DNA of 22,496 bases, from positions 1-22,496 of IMG/VR virus record IMGVR_UViG_3300032893_003099; one strand, given 5' to 3'. The notes under the pieces are model-generated. The model was given only the letters and a program-made list of their open reading frames with translations, did no database searches and was not told the origin of the DNA. Made by a program: the position numbers and the translations under genes. Positions 7,715 to 13,256 of the stretch are shown here, piece by piece. Within the stretch, counting starts at the first letter, position 1; each line of letters starts with the position of its first letter. Source of the stretch: a virus.

Positions 7715-7750
7715 CATACTGACTGTATGCGTGAGCGGTCGCGCAGTCAA
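7715..7750 (-). promoter_or_regulatory. Leftward promoter for terL and late genes with overlapping palindrome
   Basis: On the minus strand TTGACT (7750-7745), a 17-nt spacer and TACAGT (7727-7722) form a near-consensus housekeeping promoter with a start near 7715. The inverted repeat CATAC-TGACT-GTATG (7715-7729) covers the -10 and start point, where a repressor would block it. The leader to terL is about 85 nt and contains the 7651 palindrome. Confidence 0.6.
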
Positions 7751-7770
7751 GGACAAAGTGATCATTATGC

Positions 7771-7799
7771 TTGACCGTGCGCAAGTGAACGGCTACGTT
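7771..7799 (+). promoter_or_regulatory. Rightward promoter for the small RNA
   Basis: TTGACC (7771-7776), 17 nt, TACGTT (7794-7799), giving a start near 7806. No open reading frame of credible quality begins downstream before the terminator at 7916-7973. It is divergent from the terL promoter about 45 bp away. Confidence 0.5.
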
Positions 7800-7810
7800 C
7801 AAGGCGGAAG

Positions 7811-7880
7811 TGGAGACGAGTCGGGAGTCGAACCCGTACCCGGAGAGGTGCAAGTCCTCGGGCGGCGCCGGCCTCTCGCC
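7811..7880 (-). other. tRNA-like element lacking a normal D-arm
   Basis: Read on the minus strand, the 70 bases start GGCGAGA, contain a hairpin GAGG-ACTTGCA-CCTC where the anticodon arm should be, then GGG-TTCGACT-CCC (a canonical T-arm), ACTCGTC pairing with the 5' end (one mismatch, one G-U), and CCA. The D-arm position holds only 11 bases with no GG-containing loop, and the anticodon loop lacks a T at position 33. It may be a degenerate tRNA, a tRNA-derived attachment site, or a chance consequence of the plus-strand RNA fold. The end also resembles the 3' end of tmRNA. Confidence 0.3.
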
Positions 7881-7915
7881 AGTTGAAGCTTCTAGAAGGG
7901 TCCAAGAAAGCCCTA

Positions 7916-7973
7916 GGCCCCGGTCGGTGCCCGTTTCTTACCGGGATAGAGCACCGACCGGGGCCGTCGTTTT
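7916..7973 (+). terminator. Strong intrinsic terminator of the small RNA
   Basis: Perfect 15-bp inverted repeat (7916-7930 with 7951-7965, arms beginning GGCCCCGG), an inner CCCG/CGGG pairing in the loop, and then TTTT at 7970-7973. The T-run is on the plus strand only. Confidence 0.75.
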
Positions 7974-7993
7974 CTCGCCGCTCGGCGGCCGGG

Positions 7994-8318
7994 CTACGGG
8001 CAGCCGCCAGGGCGCGTCAGGGTTGGGCGGTCATTCGACCCCCTCGGCGCCATTTGCGCGACGGGCAGGTAGTCGTCCCATTCTTCCGGGATGTCCATGC
8101 GGATCAGCGTCATCCGCAGGACGTCCATCGGGGTCGGCGCGTGCGGCAACCAGCGTAGCCGTAGCCCGGCCTGCTCCGGCGTCCGGTCGGCCTTCTTCCA
8201 GTTGCAGTCGGTGCAGGCTGCAACGCAGTTTTCCCAGCAGGTCACCATGACCGTCTGGCCGCCGCCCCACGGCAGGCGCACGCGCGCGTTCTTCGACTGC
8301 GCGCTGGCGCGTCGTCAA
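7994..8318 (-). pseudogene. HNH endonuclease remnant, N-truncated and frameshifted
   Basis: The frame from 8281 to 7994 reads TCWENCVAACTDCNWKKADRTPEQAGLRL ... PEEWDDYLP when pieces are joined, the C-terminal half of an HNH family whose usual form has WENVVxACxxCNxRKGxRTPEEAGM. The first CxxC pair and the DHV motif are missing. A different frame beginning at a TTG directly after the upstream stop (8318) gives MTTRQRAVEERAR, a plausible original start. The two frames meet at the alternating CG run near 8290-8297, a likely slippage site. If the run is a sequencing error, the gene would still lack the first metal-binding half. Alternatively translation starts at the GTG at 8281. Confidence 0.5.
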
Positions 8319-8675
8319 CTACCACCCATTCGCCGGCTTCATGTCCGGCGCCTCCAGCCGTGACACCTGCATCCCCGTCGTCGACAGCACGTCCAGCACC
8401 ATCGCGTACGTCAGCGGCGTGCGCAGAGTCGCCCCCGACATGAGCGTGACCGTCGTGCCGCGTGGTTCCGCCCACACGCTCCCGATGTCCGTCGACCTCA
8501 CCGTTACCCGGCCCCCCTTCTCGAGCGGCAGGTCCAGCCACATCGGCATCGGCGTCGCCTGCCCGTCCATGACGACCGCGACCTGCCCGTTGTCGAGCAC
8601 CGTCAGGACCCGGTCCAACGCCTCGCCCCGAAGGTCCGCACGCGCCTCGTCCTCGTTGTCGTACGACTTGATCAT
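8319..8675 (-). CDS. Small hypothetical protein in leftward operon
   Basis: 118 residues from the ATG at 8675, with GGGGAGAA before it. The upstream extension of the frame is arginine/serine rich and is a shadow of the neighbouring genes, so the internal ATG is chosen. N-terminus is acidic and helical (YDNEDEARADLRGEALDRVLTVL). The middle (VAVVMDGQATPMPMWLDLPLEKGGRVTVRS, GTTVTLMSGA) looks like a small beta domain. No motif is recognised. It is the fifth gene of a set whose members overlap by four bases or have short gaps, starting at 9668. Confidence 0.6.
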   Translation of the reverse strand: MIKSYDNEDEARADLRGEALDRVLTVLDNGQVAVVMDGQATPMPMWLDLPLEKGGRVTVRSTDIGSVWAEPRGTTVTLMSGATLRTPLTYAMVLDVLSTTGMQVSRLEAPDMKPANGW

Positions 8676-8712
8676 GGTGTTCTCCCCTTGTTCGCCGCGA
8701 GGGCGAGGTTTT

Positions 8713-8871
8713 TCATGGCCGCGCCACGCAGACGGGCCCGAGCATGCCACGGACGACCACGCCGTTCGGGCAATCCGCCGCGACAGCGGCGTACCAGACA
8801 GCCGCGCCGGGAAGCAGCAGAAACGCGAGAAGGAACGGCCACAATCCCGCATGGTCGTCGTCGTGGTTCAT
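8713..8871 (-). CDS. Small single-pass membrane protein
   Basis: 52 residues. The acidic N-terminus (MNHDDDHAG) is followed by one hydrophobic segment (residues ~10-31, LWPFLLAFLLLPGAAVWYAAVA) and a short tail with two cysteines (ADCPNG ... GPVCVARP). The ATG lies inside the stop of the upstream gene (8868), so translation is coupled. Size, single transmembrane helix and coupling fit the small phage membrane proteins that act as superinfection-exclusion or spanin/holin-like proteins, but nothing here separates these. Its stop overlaps an ATG for a 14-codon frame that itself ends on the start codon at 8675, which may serve to carry ribosomes forward. Confidence 0.6.
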   Translation of the reverse strand: MNHDDDHAGLWPFLLAFLLLPGAAVWYAAVAADCPNGVVVRGMLGPVCVARP

Positions 8872-9167
8872 GGCGCCGCCTCCAGGGCCGCGACCAGGGC
8901 TTCGGCAACGACGGGGCTGTAGAGGTCATGGATGCCCCAGGCCTCCCGAACAAGCCCCAGCAGCGCCCCGACGGTCGCAAGGTCGGAAAGATCCGGCAGC
9001 TCCGCTTCGTCGACCTCGCTGAACGAGCCGAACCCGTCCCCGGGGCGCCAGCACACCCCGTTGTCGCCGAGCAGGACCGCGCCGCTCAACGTCGACATGC
9101 CCTTGCGCCAGCGCCAGCCCTTGCAGGAGACAGCGCGACGGCCGAGCCGTTCAAGATCAGCGTTCAT
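8868..9167 (-). CDS. Hypothetical phage protein, Trp-rich N-terminus
   Basis: 99 residues with GGAGG eight bases before the ATG at 9167. LERLGRRAVSCKGWRWRKGM, DLSDLATVGALLGLVREAWG and VAEALVAALEAA match a type of short protein frequent in phages of GC-rich hosts and in bacterial accessory regions, with no assigned function. There is no catalytic motif, and the protein is probably soluble. It overlaps the 30-residue gene upstream by 11 nt and the membrane protein gene downstream by 4 nt. Confidence 0.7.
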   Translation of the reverse strand: MNADLERLGRRAVSCKGWRWRKGMSTLSGAVLLGDNGVCWRPGDGFGSFSEVDEAELPDLSDLATVGALLGLVREAWGIHDLYSPVVAEALVAALEAAP

Positions 9168-9249
9168 CCCGTACCTCCAGTTCCCGCTTCGCCCACAGAA
9201 CCGCGTCCGCCTGCCACGCGCCGTCGGGCGCGATGTAGATGGTGGTCAT
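9157..9249 (-). CDS. 30-residue peptide, coupled
   Basis: MTTIYIAPDGAWQADAVLWAKRELEVRDER. The ATG at 9249 overlaps the stop of the upstream gene (ATGA), and the stop overlaps the next gene by 11 nt, so the frame is embedded in a chain of coupled genes. It has no independent ribosome site. Predicted as one strand and one helix. Too short for homology by eye. Confidence 0.45.
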   Translation of the reverse strand: MTTIYIAPDGAWQADAVLWAKRELEVRDER

Positions 9250-9668
9250 GGCCGCCACCCCGCCGGCGCCCACGGCGAGCCAGGGCCGGCGACCAGGACG
9301 GCGCCCCCGGGGGGCCACAGCTCCTCGGGGTATGACGTCGCCCCGAGCGTGACGAGGCCCCCGACCACGCTCGTCACGAGACCGTGCTCGCCGTTCGGCA
9401 GCACCCACACCTGTCCGCACAGCGGCGGCGGGGCGGGTAGAGGGTGGGCGGCGTCGACGTACGACAGCGCCGCGTCACAGTCGGCATGCTGAATGAAGTC
9501 GGCCTCTTCTGCCTGCGACCACCATCCCGGTCCGGGGCCGACCAGACTGCGCCCGTCCTCGAACCAGACACGGGCGCCATCGCGCCGATGCCAGCCCGAT
9601 CCGGCGCGCCACCACGGCCTCTCCGGGTGCGCGTTCGGGTGCTGCGGGTAGATCTCGAACGGGTTCAT
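9246..9668 (-). CDS. Hypothetical protein, first gene of leftward operon
   Basis: 140 residues, with GGAGGGG before the ATG at 9668. Rich in Trp, Pro and Gly (MNPFEIYPQHPNAHPERPWW, GSGWHRRDGARVWFEDGRSL, CGQVWVLPNGEHGLVTSVVGGLVTLG). The last part reads as a small SH3-like or KOW-like beta barrel around a VWVLPNGEHGLVTSV core. No enzyme motif is seen. It is transcribed from the leftward half of the symmetric promoter at 9688-9716, with a start about 15-20 nt upstream of the ATG. Confidence 0.6.
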   Translation of the reverse strand: MNPFEIYPQHPNAHPERPWWRAGSGWHRRDGARVWFEDGRSLVGPGPGWWSQAEEADFIQHADCDAALSYVDAAHPLPAPPPLCGQVWVLPNGEHGLVTSVVGGLVTLGATSYPEELWPPGGAVLVAGPGSPWAPAGWRP

Positions 9669-9687
9669 CGCCCCTCCTTCCAGAAAC

Positions 9688-9716
9688 TTGTACCATGCCG
9701 TCGGACGTGGTACAAC
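9688..9716. promoter_or_regulatory. Symmetric bidirectional promoter and operator
   Basis: TTGTACCA (9688-9695) and TGGTACAA (9708-9715) are perfect inverted arms. On the plus strand this gives TTGTAC, 17 nt, TACAAC (9711-9716). On the minus strand it gives TTGTAC, 17 nt, TACAAG. One palindrome therefore provides -35 and -10 boxes in both directions and is itself a repressor-sized dyad. It drives the 9668 gene leftward and the 9744 gene rightward, so the two transcription units would compete for polymerase and be co-repressed. Confidence 0.65.
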
Positions 9717-9743
9717 CCTTCCAGAAGAAAAGGAGCCGACCCC

Positions 9744-9992
9744 ATGCCCCGACCGAAGCGCCTCAACCCGAACCACTGGCCCGACTGGCTCATCGACGAC
9801 GTCGACGCCTGGGCCGCTACCCAGAACCTCTCCCGCGCCGCCGCCGCCCGCGCCCTCATCATCGCCGGCGCCAACGCCCTCGGCGTCCCCCTCCACATCC
9901 CCACTCCCCCCGAAGTCGAAGCCGCCCGCGCTACCCTCCGCGACTACAAGCGCCAGATCAAGGCGTTGAAGCTGAATGGAGGTGGCCGATGA
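9744..9992 (+). CDS. RHH/CopG-like DNA-binding protein
   Basis: 82 residues with AGGAG eight bases before the ATG. MPRPKRLNPNHWPDWLIDDVDAWAA, then LSRAAAARALIIAGANALG, resembles the two-helix part of a ribbon-helix-helix regulator with a basic N-terminal strand. A C-terminal helix (EVEAARATLRDYKRQIKALKL) may mediate oligomers. It is the first gene right of the symmetric promoter at 9688-9716, so autoregulation is a natural guess. Wobble positions are almost all C, as in the next gene and unlike the 11161-13232 operon. The stop overlaps the next ATG (ATGA). Confidence 0.6.
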   Translation: MPRPKRLNPNHWPDWLIDDVDAWAATQNLSRAAAARALIIAGANALGVPLHIPTPPEVEAARATLRDYKRQIKALKLNGGGR

Positions 9993-10828
9993 GAGGCCGC
10001 CCGCGTACCCCCGTCGACCCCGACGCCTTTCGGAAGGCCTGGCTCGATGGCCTCCCCGTCGACCAGATCGCCCGACGCCTCCACGTCGCCCCCTACCGCA
10101 TCCCCCGGATCGCCGCCGACCTCGGCCTTCCCCATCCCCGCCCACACCGCGCCTCCAAAGACGTCGCCGCCCTCTGGCGCCAAGGCCTCTCCGTCCGCGA
10201 AATCGCCGACCGCCTCTCCCTCTCCGACCCCACCATCCGCCGCATCCTCGACCGCCTCTCCCTCACCCCACATCACCCCTCTCCCAAGCCCGACCCCCGC
10301 CTCGGTACCGTCCCCGACTCCGTCCTCGCCGCCGAGCTCGGCCTCTCCCGCCAGCGCATCGCCCAGATGCGCGCCTACCACAACATCCCATCCTTCTCCG
10401 CCCAAAAACGAGCCTCCGTCTCCTACGACGACATCCGCGACCTACTCCTCGCCGGCCTCTCCAACGCCGCCATCTCCGCCCAACTCGGCGCCCATCACTC
10501 CCTCGTCCGTCAAATCCGCCGCGACCTCAACCTCCCCCCAGCTACCTCCATCGCCCGAGACCGCCGCGACGCCCTCATCCAACCCCTCGCCGGGACCATG
10601 TCCCAGCGCGACATCGCCGAAAAAACCGGCATCCCCCGCGACGCCGTCGACGACTACTTCCAACGCCATCCCGACGCCCCCCGCTTCCGCCATTACAACC
10701 GCTGGAACCCCCTCCCCCTCGACCGCGCTCGCGCCCTCCTCGCCGAAGGAAAGTCCCTCCAAGAAACGGCCGAACTCCTCGGTACCAGCACCGAAAGCCT
10801 TCGCTTCGCCCTCCGGCGCCGGAAGTGA
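9989..10828 (+). CDS. Multi-helix-turn-helix DNA-binding protein (six HTH units)
   Basis: 279 residues. Six helix-turn-helix-like units are visible at ~20-46 (GLPVDQIARRLHVAPYRIPR), ~65-92 (GLSVREIADRLSLSDPTIRR), ~108-132 (VLAAELGLSRQRIAQMR), ~149-181 (GLSNAAISAQLGAHHSLVRQ), ~193-226 (MSQRDIAEKTGIPRDAVDD) and ~246-277 (GKSLQETAELLGTSTESLRF). They resemble the Hin/resolvase or transposase-type HTH. No recombinase, nuclease or integrase core accompanies them, so the protein looks like a long-site DNA binder: a regulator or nucleoprotein organiser. It is coupled to the RHH gene (ATGA) and its stop overlaps the methyltransferase remnant (GTGA). Confidence 0.75.
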   Translation: MRGRPRTPVDPDAFRKAWLDGLPVDQIARRLHVAPYRIPRIAADLGLPHPRPHRASKDVAALWRQGLSVREIADRLSLSDPTIRRILDRLSLTPHHPSPKPDPRLGTVPDSVLAAELGLSRQRIAQMRAYHNIPSFSAQKRASVSYDDIRDLLLAGLSNAAISAQLGAHHSLVRQIRRDLNLPPATSIARDRRDALIQPLAGTMSQRDIAEKTGIPRDAVDDYFQRHPDAPRFRHYNRWNPLPLDRARALLAEGKSLQETAELLGTSTESLRFALRRRK

Positions 10829-11046
10829 CCCTCGGCTCCCTTTTCTCCGGGATCGGCGGGTTTGACGGTTCCGATGCCGTCAGAACGGGCCGAGAACCAA
10901 CCCTTAGGACGGTAACCCGGGATGGGACCCTTTCGGTTTTGAGGAAGGGGTGGGGAGGGAGGTTTTTCCAGGAGGGACGTGTAGGGGGAGGTTTTCCGCG
11001 CGCCGGACCTCGAGACGGGGGGCCCCTGAACGCGTTTTCAGGGTAG
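10825..11046 (+). pseudogene. Stub of a C5 cytosine DNA methyltransferase
   Basis: The GTG overlaps the stop of the HTH gene. VTLGSLFSGIGGFD is motif I (S-adenosylmethionine site, FSGxGG) as found at the very N-terminus of C5 methyltransferases. After FD the expected LGLERAG sequence is replaced by GSDAVRTGREPTL and then low-quality, Gly/Arg-rich sequence to the stop at 11046. Motif IV (PCQ) and the rest are absent. The break lies at an inverted repeat, TGACGG (10863-10868) and CCGTCA (10877-10882). The simplest reading is an internal deletion that left the coupled start. The 73-codon frame cannot be an enzyme. Confidence 0.6.
11024..11043. repeat. Hairpin at end of methyltransferase stub
   Basis: CCCTGAA (11024-11030), six-base loop, TTCAGGG (11037-11043). 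No T-run follows on either strand, so termination here would have to be factor-dependent. The 10829-11160 stretch otherwise holds G-rich runs (10947-10990) and the promoter described at 11081-11115. Confidence 0.35.
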
Positions 11047-11080
11047 GGGGGGCATGGGTTCGTGACATATGGTGACAATA

Positions 11081-11115
11081 TTACGGTACACGACAAGCCG
11101 GGTGCGGTGTACAGT
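11081..11115 (+). promoter_or_regulatory. Probable promoter of the 11161-13232 operon
   Basis: TACAGT (11110-11115) is a good -10. The -35 candidates are TACACG at 17 nt or TTACGG at 23 nt, neither strong. GTACAC (11086-11091) and GTGTAC (11107-11112) form an inverted repeat over the promoter. The same hexamers are the core of the repeats in 14553-14862, so one regulator could see both places. AT content rises here (GACATATGGTGACAATATTA). Confidence 0.4.
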
Positions 11116-11160
11116 GACTGTGTGACCGGCGGTTGACGCCTGGCCCGGAGGATCGCCCCC

Positions 11161-11391
11161 ATGCACGCCTACTGCGACGAGGTCGACGCGAAGCCCGCGA
11201 TCAAGCACGCGCTCATCTCTTACGACGAGCCGGCGCCGCTCGGGTGGCTCGTCGTCAGCCCGGAGGGCGCGTTTTTCTCGGAGTCGAGGATCGCGGCGGC
11301 GCGCGTGAAGGGCGCGTCGGAGCGCCGCGGCCTCCGCGTCATCGTCGCGCGCGCCCGCTGGACGGACGCGGGCCCGCAGATTGTTCGCTGA
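11161..11391 (+). CDS. Small hypothetical protein, first gene of rightward operon
   Basis: 76 residues, with GGAGGATC upstream of the ATG. HAYCDEVDAKPAIKHALISYDEPAPLGWLVVSPEGAFFSE followed by RIAAARVKGASERRGLRVIVARARW. It looks like a compact alpha/beta protein with a basic second half. No family is recognised. It heads a run of six small genes on the same strand with uniform ribosome sites, a layout typical of phage early accessory (host-takeover or anti-defence) operons. That assignment is by position only. Confidence 0.6.
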   Translation: MHAYCDEVDAKPAIKHALISYDEPAPLGWLVVSPEGAFFSESRIAAARVKGASERRGLRVIVARARWTDAGPQIVR

Positions 11392-11409
11392 CACCACAGA
11401 GGAGGATCA
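11391..11409 (+). repeat. Translation leader repeat, copy 1
   Basis: The 19-base sequence ACACCACAGAGGAGGATCA directly precedes the ATG at 11410 and recurs exactly at 11622-11640. It contains the ribosome site GGAGG. Confidence 0.7.
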
Positions 11410-11616
11410 ATGCGGCAAGCTATCAGCTACTACTATCCCCTCACTCACGGCGCCCCGCGCGATGGCCGCACCCTGTGCGGCGCGACCGACGGGCGCCGGT
11501 ATAGCGGCAGTGGCGTCCACTGCGTCACATGCCCCGAGTGCCTCGCCGTCTACCGGCGCCACTGGCTGCCTCTCTCGGAGATCCGCGAGCTGCTACCCGG
11601 CGGCTCGACGCTCTGA
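11410..11616 (+). CDS. Small zinc-finger-like protein
   Basis: 68 residues. MRQAISYYYPLTHGAPRDGRTLCGATDGRRYSGSGVHCVTCPECLAVYRRHW: C23 and the HCVTCPEC cluster could bind one zinc ion. The C-terminus (LSEIRELLPGG) is helical. Small proteins with this His/Cys spacing are common in actinobacterial-type phages and accessory regions, usually unassigned. Strong GGAGG is supplied by the repeated leader. The next gene starts 26 nt downstream. Confidence 0.6.
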   Translation: MRQAISYYYPLTHGAPRDGRTLCGATDGRRYSGSGVHCVTCPECLAVYRRHWLPLSEIRELLPGGSTL

Positions 11617-11621
11617 CACAC

Positions 11622-11640
11622 ACACCACAGAGGAGGATCA
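11622..11640 (+). repeat. Translation leader repeat, copy 2
   Basis: Exact copy of 11391-11409, one base before the ATG at 11642. The last ten bases (AGGAGGATCA) also precede the ATG at 11954. Confidence 0.7.
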
Positions 11641-11641
11641 C

Positions 11642-11872
11642 ATGTCGACTCACCAGCATCCCTCGTACGACGTCGAGCCGGGCCTCACCCCCGCGCTCAT
11701 GGATACGCGTGCGGCGCGCGAGCACATGCATGCGGTGGCCCGCGAGGTGGTCGCCGGCGAGACTCCCCTGACCGTGCTCCACGATGCGATCCGGGCCCTT
11801 GGCCACTCCTATGACGACCAGGGTGCGGCGCAGTCGGAGGCGGCCCAATTCCTCGCCCGTCTCCGCCGTTGA
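11642..11872 (+). CDS. Small hypothetical protein, helical
   Basis: 76 residues. MSTHQHPSYDVEPGLTPALMDTRAAREHMHAVAREVVAGETPLTVLHDAIRALGHSYDDQGAAQSEAAQFLARLRR, given here only as its visible layout: a polar N-terminus and two long amphipathic helices (~24-38 and ~42-75). It has no recognisable motif. The start is fixed by the second copy of the leader repeat. An 81-nt gap with two hairpins follows. Confidence 0.6.
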   Translation: MSTHQHPSYDVEPGLTPALMDTRAAREHMHAVAREVVAGETPLTVLHDAIRALGHSYDDQGAAQSEAAQFLARLRR

Positions 11873-11874
11873 TC

Positions 11875-11926
11875 GGGCTCGGTAGCCCCTCGACGTCCGG
11901 GCCGCGGCAGCGCGACCCGGAGGTCG
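11875..11926 (+). other. Intergenic hairpins within the operon
   Basis: GGGCT-CGGT-AGCCC (11875-11888) and a larger stem of 11 pairs with one mismatch, 11891-11901 with 11916-11926. There is no T-run, so they more likely stabilise or punctuate the mRNA than end it. The next ribosome site is at 11945. Confidence 0.4.
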
Positions 11927-11953
11927 GCGGACTAACGCCGGAAAGGAGGATCA

Positions 11954-12214
11954 ATGTACAACAACGCATCCCTCGTCGCGGAGATCATCGCGCGCGGCGG
12001 GTGGGAGCACCCGCAGTCGGTCGGCGCCGGCCAGTGGGCCGCCTACCTCGCCGACCAGGATCCGACCTGTACCTACGGCGTCATGTGGGACGAGCGCGGC
12101 GCGCAGGTCGTCGCGGACGACCGCGGCCAGTCGACCGCGATCGACGGCGAGGACTACGCGGACGTCATGGACGCGGTACGCGCTGCCGAGCGGCGCGCGG
12201 GGCGTGCGTCGTGA
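11954..12214 (+). CDS. Small acidic hypothetical protein
   Basis: 86 residues with AAAGGAGGATCA before the ATG. NNASLVAEIIARGGWEHPQSVGAGQWAAYLADQ, then TYGVMWDERGAQVVADDRGQSTAIDGEDYADVMDAVRAAERR. The net charge is negative and the pattern is alpha/beta. No family is recognised. Its stop overlaps the next start (GTGA), so it is translated with the 12211 gene. Confidence 0.6.
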   Translation: MYNNASLVAEIIARGGWEHPQSVGAGQWAAYLADQDPTCTYGVMWDERGAQVVADDRGQSTAIDGEDYADVMDAVRAAERRAGRAS

Positions 12215-12522
12215 GCGCCCCCGTCTACCGTGCTGTAGCCTACCTCGGGGTCCGCATCGATGTCGTCGGGTACGACGACGACGATCGCCCCGTCCTGTCG
12301 GGCGGCGCCGTCGGCGGTGCTGGCGACCCGACCGCGATCCTCCGCTCGTCCGGCGTCCCGACGCGGGATGCGGCCGTCGCGATCCTCGACCGCATGCTCG
12401 CCCTCGCCGACGCGACCGGCGGGTGCGTGGAGGAGTACGTCACCGGGATCGGGTGGTGTCTGTCCGACGCCCCCGACCCGGACGACGACCTCGAAACGGT
12501 CGGCGAGCGGGGCGTCTGGTGA
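12211..12522 (+). CDS. Small acidic hypothetical protein, coupled
   Basis: 103 residues from the GTG at 12211, which overlaps the preceding stop by four bases. YRAVAYLGVRIDVVGYDDDDRPVLSGGAV, then PTRDAAVAILDRMLALADATGGCVEEYVTGIGW and a very acidic C-terminus (DAPDPDDDLETVGERG). Negative charge clusters at both ends make DNA mimicry conceivable, but there is no sequence match to support it. A 91-nt gap with a hairpin follows. Confidence 0.6.
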   Translation: MSAPVYRAVAYLGVRIDVVGYDDDDRPVLSGGAVGGAGDPTAILRSSGVPTRDAAVAILDRMLALADATGGCVEEYVTGIGWCLSDAPDPDDDLETVGERGVW

Positions 12523-12538
12523 TCCGCGAACAACCCCG

Positions 12539-12589
12539 GCCCGCCCGTCACGCCGGACGGCGATCCTCCGCCGGTGCGACGGGGCGGGC
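12539..12589 (+). other. Intergenic stem-loop within the operon
   Basis: GCCCGCCCGTC (12539-12549) pairs with GACGGGGCGGGC (12578-12589) with one bulged G. An inner CGCC/GGCG pairing is possible. There is no T-run. It resembles in position and arm sequence the stem at 13257-13289. Confidence 0.4.
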
Positions 12590-12613
12590 TACCTCTTACG
12601 TGATGGAGACCAC

Positions 12614-12964
12614 ATGCTGACCCCTATCATCTCGCCGCGAGCCGCCTCCGACCTCGGGACCGACGCGGAGTATCCGCGCGATGTCGCACGGGCGATCCTG
12701 CGCGCCGAGCGCCGCGAGCCCGGATCGTGGCTGCCGTACGATGTGGACGCGGCCGCCGAATGGCTCGGATGCGACGCCGATACCTCGCGCGCCATCCTGC
12801 GCGAGATCGCCGACGCCCACGCCGACGAGGGCGGCGACCTCTGCTCCGACACCGACGACACGGGCTGCTGCTCTGTGTGCGGCGTGCTCCTCGACCGCTG
12901 CGCCATCTGCGGCGGCGTCGGCTACCACCGCGTCAGCTGCCCGGAGGTGGAGCGTGCTGACTGA
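12614..12964 (+). CDS. Small zinc-ribbon protein with acidic N-domain
   Basis: 116 residues from the ATG at 12614. The N-terminal part is helical (SDLGTDAEYPRDVARAILRAERREPG, DVDAAAEWLGCDADTSRAILREIADAHADEGG) and could hold a winged-helix-like fold. The C-terminus has a tight CCSVCGVLLDRCAICGGVGYH cluster followed by another Cys (SCPEVE), probably one or two zinc sites like the central CxxCxGxG of DnaJ-type zinc knuckles. The ribosome site is weak (GGAGA at 12605-12609). The end overlaps the next gene by 11 nt. Confidence 0.6.
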   Translation: MLTPIISPRAASDLGTDAEYPRDVARAILRAERREPGSWLPYDVDAAAEWLGCDADTSRAILREIADAHADEGGDLCSDTDDTGCCSVCGVLLDRCAICGGVGYHRVSCPEVERAD

Positions 12965-13232
12965 CTACGTCCGCCCCACCGCGTCCTACCACCCGCGCCA
13001 GGTCAACGACAGCGGCTATCGCGACGACCGCGGCCGGTTGATCTGCCTCCGGGTCTATGCCGTCACCCGCGACGATCGCGGCGGCACCATCGTCGCGCGC
13101 TGTCAGCGCGAAACCGACGCGGCCGACCTCGCGGGCCGGATCAATGCGTGCGCGACGGCCGACGAGGCGCGCGACGTGACCGACGCGTGGCACCGCGGCC
13201 GATCGTCTACCGAGCGGCGCCGCGGCCTGTGA
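12954..13232 (+). CDS. Small hypothetical protein, last gene of operon
   Basis: 92 residues from the GTG at 12954, with GGAGG six bases upstream. SYHPRQVNDSGYRDDRGRLICLRVYAVTRDDRGGTIVARCQRETDAADLAGRINACATADEARDVTDAWHRG: a beta-rich first half and two helices. The tail is basic (RGRSSTERRRGL). No motif is recognised. It is followed by a terminator-like pair of hairpins. Confidence 0.6.
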   Translation: MLTDYVRPTASYHPRQVNDSGYRDDRGRLICLRVYAVTRDDRGGTIVARCQRETDAADLAGRINACATADEARDVTDAWHRGRSSTERRRGL

Positions 13233-13256
13233 TCCGACCCCGCCATCCCGCCCGAG

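Larger units (their letters stand above)
7806..7973 (+). ncRNA. Putative structured small RNA of about 168 nt
   Basis: It is bounded by the promoter at 7771-7799 and a strong intrinsic terminator, with no plausible coding sequence inside. Predicted hairpins, by eye: CGGG-AGTCGAA-CCCG (from 7820), GAGG-TGCAAGT-CCTC (from ~7845), a GACGAG/CTCGCC closing pairing that brackets both, and CTTCTAGAAG near 7889. The loop AGTCGAA is the complement of a tRNA T-loop, so the same DNA looks tRNA-like when read on the other strand. The transcript could be antisense to a tRNA-like RNA or could itself be the functional RNA. Function unknown. Confidence 0.4.

Noticed and set aside
8675-8716. 14-codon gene between the membrane protein and the 8675 gene
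   Set aside because: It overlaps both neighbours by the start/stop bases and may only couple translation; no evidence for a functional peptide.
10947-10990. G-quadruplex
   Set aside because: Only three close runs of three or more G; the fourth lies behind a 14-base loop. Too weak to list as a feature.
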